Of a stretch of 5,425 nt of DNA, positions 1-5,425 are shown piece after piece. Below the pieces are notes generated by a model. That model was given only the letters and a program-made list of their open reading frames with translations. It ran no database searches and was not told where the DNA came from. Position 1 is the stretch's first letter. Every line of letters starts with the position of its first letter. The DNA is from a bacterium (lineage in GTDB: Bacteria; Bdellovibrionota_C; UBA2361; OMII01). The stretch is taken from NCBI GenBank assembly GCA_017853915.1, contig JAFMIS010000192.1, positions 1 to 5,425 on the forward strand. The letters run 5' to 3'. The position numbers and the translations under genes are program-made.

Positions 1-49
1 CTCTACCCACGGATTCCGTTGAAGACCGTACATAGAGATAGAGCGCGTT

Positions 50-754
50 ATGGCAGAATATATTGACTATCTTGAAAGCATCTCAGATCAGAGAACATGG
101 GATCGGAAATATCATTGGCTCAACCATAATTTTGGAGGGTCTTTCAACGCCGGGCAACGAGTCCTCGAAGTAGGCCCAGGAAGGGGTGAATTTTTGCATT
201 TTGCGGCTGGGAAAGGGATTACAGATATTGATGTCATCGATCGGGACAACGGAGTATTATCATTCATTCAGAGTCGATATCCGGTGAGACGGGCATGGGC
301 GGTTTCAGCCGAGGAGATGGAGTCAATTGATAGTGAGTTGGGTACCTACGACCGGATCTTCGCCCTTCAGATCATGGAGCACATTGAAACGAAGCATGTG
401 GGTAGTTTTCTGCGGACCCTGTACAATCATCTTGCTCCGGGTGGACAGATTTTGATCACGGTGCCGAACGGAGGCAACCCGCTCAGCATAGTTGAGCGAT
501 ACTCGGACCTCACACATCACAACCTTTTTAGCGAGAATTCCCTAAAGCAGCTCGTTCAGATGAGCGGACTTCCCGGGGCTGTGGCTACCGTGAGAGGGTA
601 TAGGATTCCGCTCGCCAGTGCGCTCGACTATGTGAGAGTGCCCCTTCAGTGGGTGCTGCATGCATGCTTACACCTTGTGATGATGGCGAACGGAGGGGTG
701 TTTTTTTCACTCTACCACCCTAACATTACCTTGGTAGTTGAGAGGCCAGCGTAA
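50..754 (+). CDS. Class I SAM-dependent methyltransferase (surface-polysaccharide cluster type)
   Basis: The 234-residue protein has a Rossmann-fold SAM-binding core. Motif I is VLEVGPGRGEF (residues 38-48). An acidic residue ends strand 2 (D64, in DVID), where the ribose hydroxyls of SAM are usually held. YDRIFALQIMEHI (100-112) is the strand 4 region with the EH pair common in small-molecule and sugar methyltransferases, and LAPGGQILITVPNGG (128-142) is the strand 5 region. HHNLFSENSL (156-165) matches the 'H..fs..sl' segment of methyltransferases found in O-antigen and capsule clusters. Residues about 196-222 are strongly hydrophobic or amphipathic and may sit on the inner face of the membrane. 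The acceptor cannot be read from sequence. ATG 50 is chosen because a TGA at 20-22 closes this frame just upstream; the ribosome binding site is weak (only an AGAGATAGAG purine stretch at 34-43). The gene is complete. It is followed after 127 bases by cfa on the same strand. Confidence 0.85.
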   Translation: MAEYIDYLESISDQRTWDRKYHWLNHNFGGSFNAGQRVLEVGPGRGEFLHFAAGKGITDIDVIDRDNGVLSFIQSRYPVRRAWAVSAEEMESIDSELGTYDRIFALQIMEHIETKHVGSFLRTLYNHLAPGGQILITVPNGGNPLSIVERYSDLTHHNLFSENSLKQLVQMSGLPGAVATVRGYRIPLASALDYVRVPLQWVLHACLHLVMMANGGVFFSLYHPNITLVVERPA

Positions 755-865
755 GCATCGATTAGCGAAGCCAACAGGGGGAAATTCCAGAGTTTTCTTC
801 TATCTCCGCTGTATGGATGTGCCTCACCAGTGAATCGTGTTACATACGCCATGTCAAAAGGTATC

Positions 866-871
866 GAGGAG
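866..871 (+). promoter_or_regulatory. Ribosome binding site of cfa (decides the start)
   Basis: GAGGAG lies 10 bases before the ATG at 882. It selects that ATG over the GTG at 837, which would add 15 residues with no family resemblance and would place this site inside the coding sequence. The site sits in a perfect 10-base palindrome, AGGAGCTCCT (867-876). No convincing -35/-10 promoter was found between 755 and 865. Confidence 0.6.
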
Positions 872-881
872 CTCCTATCAT

Positions 882-2018
882 ATGAACACTGCGAGCATGT
901 ATCAGCACTCCGAGCGCGCCGCCACGCGTGTAGGCACAGCCGACGTGGATGTTTCGATCGACCCTAAGGCCCTTGAGATCGCCCGGCGTGGCGGTCTGTA
1001 CGAACTTGGCGAGTCTTACATACGTGGCCAGTGGGAGTGCTCAGACTTGACGCATGCGCTGTACCGCTTGTTCACCAGCGATCCTCGATGTGATGTGCGG
1101 TTCTCGAAATTGAGCCCGCGTTTTATATCGTATGTAGTGTGGGATCGCCTTCGTAACGCTCAAACTGGAAAGGGCGCCTATGAAGTAGCTCGACGCCACT
1201 ACGATCTCGGGAATGATCTATTCGCCGCGATGCTTGATAGCGCGACGATGAGCTACACCTGTGGCTACTGGAACGCCGCGAATACCCTTGAGGAAGCTCA
1301 GGTCGCCAAGGTTGATCTTTTGTGCAGAAAGCTCGCGTTGCAACCGGGGATGCGCGTGCTCGATATCGGATGTGGATGGGGAAATTTCGCGCGCTATGCG
1401 GCGTCTCGATATGGGGTGTCGGTTGTCGGTCTCACCGTATCCAAGGAGCAGGCAGCTCTCGCGCGGGAGCGGTGCGCAGGCTTGGATGTTGAGATCGTTC
1501 TAGAGGATTATCAGAACTACTCAGGGGAATTTGATCGAATCGTCTCGATCGAAATGATTGAGGCGGTGGGCAGAAAAAACATGCCCTCTTATTTCGCTAT
1601 GGTGGAGCGATGTTTGAAGGATAGAGGCCTCTTCGGTCTGCAGGTAATATCAGCCGAGAGTTTTTCCCGCTATTCCGCTCCGGCTCTTGATCAGTACATT
1701 TTGTGGCTTCAGAGGCGGATCTTTCCGAATGGATACCTTCCGACGCTCCCGCAGTTGATCAAGCCGGCACGTGGCGCGCTTGTGATCGAGGATCTTCACA
1801 ATTTTTCAGCTGATTACGCCAAGACTTTACATGCGTGGCGTGAGAGGTTTGAGGTAGGCTGGCCGGCGCTTAAAGAATCGTATGGAGAGCCATTTCGGAG
1901 GATGTGGTCGTACTACCTGCAGGGATGCGAAGCGCTTTTTCAGGCTCGCATGGTTCAACTCTATCAAGTTGTGTACTCAAAAGGTGGAATTCCCGGCGGA
2001 TACACGGCGGTTCGTTAA
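882..2018 (+). CDS. cfa: Cyclopropane-fatty-acyl-phospholipid synthase
   Basis: The enzyme transfers a methylene group from SAM to the double bond of unsaturated acyl chains in membrane phospholipids, forming cyclopropane fatty acids at the inner face of the membrane. The 378 residues (from ATG 882) are close to the 382 of E. coli Cfa and align over the whole length. The N-terminal lipid-binding domain includes GLYELGESYIRGQWEC (about 38-53). The family hallmark HYDLGNDLF is at 106-114. MSYTCGYW carries the conserved active-site Cys127. The SAM-binding motif VLDIGCGWGNF is at 159-169. EMIEAVG (224-230) holds the conserved Glu227. IFPNGYLP (280-287) and HNFSADY with Tyr312 follow. The E. coli bicarbonate ligand His266 is replaced by Gln254 (in GLQVIS), and the usual FEHVG reads IEAVG. 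As I recall, both features occur together in plant-type and some bacterial Cfa relatives, so they mark a subclass rather than damage. Another fatty-acid C-methylation product is possible. The gene ends 30 bases from the stop of the convergent U32 gene. Confidence 0.93.
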   Translation: MNTASMYQHSERAATRVGTADVDVSIDPKALEIARRGGLYELGESYIRGQWECSDLTHALYRLFTSDPRCDVRFSKLSPRFISYVVWDRLRNAQTGKGAYEVARRHYDLGNDLFAAMLDSATMSYTCGYWNAANTLEEAQVAKVDLLCRKLALQPGMRVLDIGCGWGNFARYAASRYGVSVVGLTVSKEQAALARERCAGLDVEIVLEDYQNYSGEFDRIVSIEMIEAVGRKNMPSYFAMVERCLKDRGLFGLQVISAESFSRYSAPALDQYILWLQRRIFPNGYLPTLPQLIKPARGALVIEDLHNFSADYAKTLHAWRERFEVGWPALKESYGEPFRRMWSYYLQGCEALFQARMVQLYQVVYSKGGIPGGYTAVR

Positions 2019-2027
2019 TCAAGCGTC

Positions 2028-2050
2028 GCGCCCGTCAGGCGCTATTTCTT
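2028..2050 (+). terminator. Possible intrinsic terminator after cfa
   Basis: A perfect 5-bp stem, GCGCC (2028-2032) and GGCGC (2038-2042) around the loop CGTCA, lies 9 bases after the cfa stop. It is followed by the T-rich stretch TATTTCTT (2043-2050), which overlaps the stop codon of the convergent U32 gene. The stem is short and the T tract is interrupted, so termination may be weak. Read on the - strand there is no T tract. Confidence 0.35.
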
Positions 2051-4571
2051 ACGCCTTTGAGACGTGTCGCAGACCTGGATCCGCGGACTCGGTGATAGCC
2101 GCGAGAGGAGTAAAATCTTTCTTTCGATCCCTGTATCCGCGGATGTTATACAGCTGCCCATCGGTAACACCGTATCTTTCAATAACTCCAAGTTGGCGCA
2201 AGATCTCATCCTTTGGCGCGCGGTTGCATATGGCGTCAGCGTAGGCCTCGACCTTGGCTCGCAAGACGTCTGGTGTCTCAAAGAGTCCCTCGACTCGAAA
2301 GGTCCCTACACCCCTCTGTACAAGTGCGGGCAAAAGAGAGAGAGCCGATTGAGGAATACCATTAAACATAGTGTTGCGGCACTCAGCGTCGGCCTTGAGT
2401 GGATGGAGAGCTCCGGAGGCGTCACGAAGCTCAACTCGGTGTCGCTCGCACGGTCTCCCACAATCCCGGTAGCTGGAGCCCGTGCTGAGGAACGCGGCAA
2501 AAACGCAATGTTCCATGTGAAACGCGGGCATGTACTGATGTAACGTGATCTCCATCTGAGAGGGGTGTACACGAGCCAAAAGTTCGAGGAGTTGTTCACG
2601 GTTGAGATCATAGCTCGGGCACATTCGAGAGAGCCCCTTCCCCAGAAACCACGTTGCTGTGAGAGAATTCGCGACATTCAAGCTGAAATCCCCGACCAGT
2701 GTGAGGCCTGAACCCCGTAGTAGTTCGAGAGCTCCCAAATTGCGAATGAGAACTTCATCGGGAGCCAGCCGCTGTATCACCTTGAGATGAGCGTTCTCGC
2801 CAGGTTTGAGGATTCGCGTTGTCGCTATTCCCGCGCGGTATCCCATGGCGCGAACCTGAGCGACGGCTGGGCCATATTCTTTACCAAACTCGAAATCCAG
2901 ATAGATGGTCGAAATAGGGAGATCGTGAAGGCGCTCTAATTGCTGGAGCTCTCGCACCAAGACATTCAACCGTGGTTGTGTTGGCGGAGGGCAGGGAGTG
3001 TCGTATGACTGAGCGTCGATCCACGCGCGCGCACGTTCGGGAGTTTTGACTGTGAAGGAGGTTTTGCTGGTTCTGAGCGCATTCAAACTGTCACAGAGGG
3101 TCCTGCGAATTTCCTTCATCTCTCGTGAGTGAAGAAAACACCTGCCCTCAATCTGATTTGATAGATCTCGTAGTGAATATACCGAGCCGCCGAGGGCGCC
3201 GAATGAGTCGCGCAGAGATTCGGTTGAAACGGGATTCGATGAGGCAGCCTCAAGCAGGTGGGATGAGCATGCGCTCACGACCCGCCCCTCAGGATCTCGA
3301 GCCTCTACCGCAAGCGCGTGTCCGACACTGCCGCGGACAATCATATCGATCGGTATTCGACGAAAGAGCTGTTTGTCAGTATATGATCGACGGTAGTGTT
3401 GGGTCACTCCGGGGGATGAGTTGAGATAGGCAGCCATGCCAACTGCCACCTGGAGCGCTGGAAAATCTCGGTTGAACGAGAGTTTCCAGTCTTCTTTCTC
3501 CCTGTTCGCGGAGTACACAAATCCTCCAACAGAAGCGTGTGTAGCTGCGTTCTCAAACACGACACCATCGCCGGCCGCGATCGGTTCAGAACTTGAGATC
3601 CATACATACTCTCGAGACACGCGGGTTACCACGCCCACTCGTAGGCCATGGTGGCTGCTAATTTCAGGATTGACGAGCTTTTGATGGTCTACGCCGTGGA
3701 GCCAACCACTAAAAAATCCGCGGGAGAATATCTTCGACATATCTCCGATTGCCTTGTCGGTCTTACAACGTTGGTCGATGCTTTTCTGTTTGTACGAAGA
3801 TGTGGAGCTCGCTACGTACTCGGGGGACTTAAGACGTCCCTCTATTTTGAAAGAGTTAATACCGATCTCCTGCAAGGCGGGGATCTCGTCAAGGCCACAC
3901 AGATCCTGTGGCGAGACAAGATAGCGCTTGGAGCCGAGGTCTACGGTAGCTCCATCGGCGATCAGATCGTAGGGAAGTCGACACGACTGCGCGCACTGGC
4001 CCCGATTCGCGGAGCGTCCGCCCATGCTCTCAGAGGTTAGGCATTGCCCAGAGTAGGATACACAGAGAGCCCCATGCACAAATACCTCAAGCTCCTTGGA
4101 GGTTCCGGCCCTGATTAATTTCATCTCTGACAGAGAAAGCTCGCGCCCTAAGACGTATCGGGTCATTCCGAGATCCTCGGTCAGTTGAATGGCAGGAGCG
4201 GTAGTAATCGTCATCTGCGTAGAGGCATGGACCCGCAGATCAGGAGCTATAGAGCGTATGAGTCGGACGAGACCGATGTCCTGCACGATAAGGGCGTCGG
4301 GTTGTAGGGGTATAATATCCTGGAGCAGCTCGATAACATCTGGTAGCTCACGCTCAAAAATAAGGATATTGAAAGCGAGAAAGACCCTTACCCCGTACAG
4401 GTGCGCGTAGTCTATCATTGCGCCCAGTTCAGACAGGTCAAGTGTAGCCGCGCGGCCCCGGGCGTTAAACCCAGGCATGCCGATATAAACAGCGTCCGCT
4501 CCGTTGTGAACGGCGGCGCGCAACATATCCCACGACCCCACCGGCGCCAGAATTTCAGCTTTTTGTGACAT
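2049..4571 (-). CDS. U32 family protein, RlhA (YdcP)-like rRNA hydroxylation enzyme, long form
   Basis: Family U32 proteins, though called peptidases, include RNA and ubiquinone hydroxylation enzymes. E. coli RlhA makes 5-hydroxycytidine at 23S rRNA C2501. This 840-residue protein is closest to RlhA. The N-terminal TIM-barrel half (1-265) opens with AEILAPVGSWDMLRAAVHNG and carries the U32 signature ELEVFVHGALC...GQC (Cys170, Cys177). GRSANRGQCAQSCRLPY (185-201, Cys193 and Cys197) is almost identical to the RlhA segment, and FKIEGRLKSPEYV (241-253) is the conserved end of the module. Cysteines at these places bind a [4Fe-4S] cluster in studied relatives. Residues about 402-500 match the DUF3656 domain of RlhA. 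The remainder, about 533-790, looks like a second degenerate U32 barrel with Cys689, Cys704, Cys708 and Cys731, ending in FRVEGLFETPDVL. E. coli RlhA is about 650 residues, so this is a long form. ATG 4571 places the conserved barrel start at residue 6, as expected; its ribosome binding site is weak. The gene converges on cfa. The exact substrate is inferred from similarity. Confidence 0.88.
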   Translation of the reverse strand: MSQKAEILAPVGSWDMLRAAVHNGADAVYIGMPGFNARGRAATLDLSELGAMIDYAHLYGVRVFLAFNILIFERELPDVIELLQDIIPLQPDALIVQDIGLVRLIRSIAPDLRVHASTQMTITTAPAIQLTEDLGMTRYVLGRELSLSEMKLIRAGTSKELEVFVHGALCVSYSGQCLTSESMGGRSANRGQCAQSCRLPYDLIADGATVDLGSKRYLVSPQDLCGLDEIPALQEIGINSFKIEGRLKSPEYVASSTSSYKQKSIDQRCKTDKAIGDMSKIFSRGFFSGWLHGVDHQKLVNPEISSHHGLRVGVVTRVSREYVWISSSEPIAAGDGVVFENAATHASVGGFVYSANREKEDWKLSFNRDFPALQVAVGMAAYLNSSPGVTQHYRRSYTDKQLFRRIPIDMIVRGSVGHALAVEARDPEGRVVSACSSHLLEAASSNPVSTESLRDSFGALGGSVYSLRDLSNQIEGRCFLHSREMKEIRRTLCDSLNALRTSKTSFTVKTPERARAWIDAQSYDTPCPPPTQPRLNVLVRELQQLERLHDLPISTIYLDFEFGKEYGPAVAQVRAMGYRAGIATTRILKPGENAHLKVIQRLAPDEVLIRNLGALELLRGSGLTLVGDFSLNVANSLTATWFLGKGLSRMCPSYDLNREQLLELLARVHPSQMEITLHQYMPAFHMEHCVFAAFLSTGSSYRDCGRPCERHRVELRDASGALHPLKADAECRNTMFNGIPQSALSLLPALVQRGVGTFRVEGLFETPDVLRAKVEAYADAICNRAPKDEILRQLGVIERYGVTDGQLYNIRGYRDRKKDFTPLAAITESADPGLRHVSKA

Positions 4572-4670
4572 GCCGCATTGTTGCCTGATTGTGCAATCTA
4601 AAGCTAGCGGGATGGCCTAGGGCACTATTGGATCAGGATGTTAGAGGATGCCGCACGGTAGAAGGTAGCG

Positions 4671-4685
4671 CTGGCGTTACGCCAG
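4671..4685. other. Intergenic inverted repeat (hairpin) between the two minus-strand genes
   Basis: CTGGCG (4671-4676), loop TTA, and CGCCAG (4680-4685) form a perfect 6-bp stem. It lies 11 bases beyond the stop codon of the right-hand minus-strand gene and about 100 bases before the start of the U32 gene. No T tract follows on the - strand (CGCTACCTTC comes next), so it is not a standard intrinsic terminator. It could protect the 3' end of the message, terminate weakly, or be an operator. The rest of this 125-base gap shows no clear promoter, RNA gene or other element. Confidence 0.4.
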
Positions 4686-4696
4686 ATAGAATACTC

Positions 4697-5425
4697 TTAC
4701 TCAATCAAAAGAGCGTCGCAGAGGGCTTTTTTAATCACTTCAAAGACACCCATCGTCCCATCCTCAGGTTGGAGTTGAGCCTTCTTCGGAGTCTCAAGAT
4801 ACAGTACGCCGATCTTTTTGCGTCCTCCAAGAGAGCTGTAGATGCCAGTGAGAGCGTCATCGGCCAATTCAGCTGAGCAATGTAGAATGGGCTGAGAGCT
4901 CGAGAGTGCCGACACCGCCGCGTCGCCAGGCTCGAGAGCTACGTTTGAAATCTTGCGCATTTGGACCTTGCCGATCAGCGTACGGGGCTTGAGGGAGAGG
5001 GAACTTGGGTCGACGACAAAAACGCATCCCCCCGTGAACCCTGCCTCGGGGACAATATCTTTGAGCAGTTTTCCGACCAGAGCCTTGTTCACAGAGTCTG
5101 GGGTGAGCTCGGAGTAGAGCTCCCTGAGTGCTTTCTGTACCGCTTCTGGGCAGAACTGGAGGTAGCGCTCCTCAAGCGCGCGCGATACACGCTTGTGTTT
5201 TTCGATGTTTTTCTGAGGATCAAACTTGTCGATGTTTCCGAATACCTCAGGGATACTCTTTTGATAGTGCTTAGAACTCTCGACCGCTTTGTCTCGAATA
5301 ATACTAATTGCTTCTTCTCCCATCGTGTTTGAGAGAAAGGATTTGGCCTTCTGCCAGTCATTTTCCGCGGATGGATAGGTTTCTGGATTTTCAGCCCGAG
5401 CGAGATTTTCACCTACTTCGCACAG
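4697..5425 (-). CDS. C-terminal part of a probable HDOD signalling protein with a GAF-like tail (partial)
   Basis: The - strand frame is open from the TAA at 4697-4699 to the right edge, so the 242 visible residues are the end of a longer protein. The Met codon at 5321-5323 is internal and is not a supported start. The first visible part reads VGENLARAENPETYPSAEND, then a helical segment ending IIRDKAVESSKHYQ. This resembles the linker after HDOD domains in gamma- and betaproteobacterial proteins ('LARA...', then 'I...AVEAAR'). The last ~110 residues resemble the GAF-like tail of those proteins: GGCVFVVDPSSLSLKPRTLI (strand pair), SSSQPILHCS, then KKIGVLYLE and a final helix FEVIKKALCDALLIE. 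HDOD proteins are non-catalytic relatives of HD phosphohydrolases and act in signalling, often with cyclic-di-GMP or stress outputs. The HDOD domain itself lies outside the window, so the name is an inference. It precedes the U32 gene on the same strand with a 125-base gap, so co-transcription is uncertain. Confidence 0.6.
   Translation of the reverse strand: MCEVGENLARAENPETYPSAENDWQKAKSFLSNTMGEEAISIIRDKAVESSKHYQKSIPEVFGNIDKFDPQKNIEKHKRVSRALEERYLQFCPEAVQKALRELYSELTPDSVNKALVGKLLKDIVPEAGFTGGCVFVVDPSSLSLKPRTLIGKVQMRKISNVALEPGDAAVSALSSSQPILHCSAELADDALTGIYSSLGGRKKIGVLYLETPKKAQLQPEDGTMGVFEVIKKALCDALLIE

Noticed and set aside
658..667. GCATGCATGC palindrome
   Set aside because: It lies inside the methyltransferase coding sequence, is a simple repeat of GCAT, and has no regulatory context.
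867..876. AGGAGCTCCT palindrome as an operator over the cfa ribosome binding site
   Set aside because: It is only 10 bases with no spacer, cannot form a hairpin without a loop, and is likely chance around a normal ribosome binding site.
837..881. GTG at 837 as an upstream start of cfa
   Set aside because: It has no good ribosome binding site, the extra 15 residues do not resemble Cfa, and GAGGAG at 866-871 is well placed for ATG 882.
2064..2543. 159-residue + strand open frame opposite the U32 gene
   Set aside because: It lies wholly within the U32 coding sequence on the other strand, has no recognisable domain, and is best explained as a shadow.
4590..4690. Possible tRNA or small RNA in the gap before the U32 gene
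   Set aside because: No cloverleaf arms or TpsiC-like GGTTCGA motif can be found; only the single 6-bp hairpin is present.
5321..5323. Met codon as the start of a 208-residue protein on the - strand
   Set aside because: The frame stays open to the window edge, and the upstream residues (LARAENPETYPSAEND and onward) fit an HDOD-type linker, so the gene is truncated by the window.
4961..5332. 123-residue + strand open frame opposite the HDOD/GAF-like gene
   Set aside because: It has no family resemblance, while the opposite frame has a consistent domain pattern and runs unbroken to the window edge.

Overview
This window is dense bacterial chromosomal sequence of moderate GC content, with four protein-coding genes and only short gaps between them. 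Two genes lie on the + strand in the left 2 kb. Two lie on the - strand in the right 3.4 kb, and the two pairs converge around position 2019-2048. No rRNA, tRNA, CRISPR array, insertion sequence or phage gene is visible. The gene families (Cfa, an RlhA-type U32 protein, and a probable HDOD protein tail) fit a Proteobacterium, most likely a Gammaproteobacterium. That placement rests on protein resemblance only and is not firm.

Left part (+ strand): a 234-residue class I SAM-dependent methyltransferase (50-754) resembles the small methyltransferases of surface-polysaccharide clusters and has a hydrophobic C-terminal stretch. After a 127-base gap comes a cyclopropane-fatty-acyl-phospholipid synthase (Cfa). 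Its best start is the ATG at 882, preceded by a clear GAGGAG ribosome binding site, giving 378 residues ending at 2018. Both proteins use SAM and both probably act on envelope components, but nothing shows that they share a pathway.

Right part (- strand): an 840-residue U32-family protein (4571-2049) closely resembles E. coli RlhA (YdcP), the 23S rRNA C2501 hydroxylation enzyme. It carries a longer C-terminal half that reads as a second, degenerate U32 module with its own cysteine set. Upstream of it on the same strand is the C-terminal part of a gene that runs off the right edge (4697 to beyond 5425). Its visible sequence looks like the end of an HDOD signalling protein followed by a GAF-like domain. 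The 125-base gap between these two genes holds a perfect 6-bp inverted repeat.

I see no convincing undescribed system. The points most worth a second look are the internally duplicated U32 protein, the Cfa active-site variant in which the bicarbonate-ligand histidine is glutamine, and the identity of the truncated HDOD/GAF-like gene.
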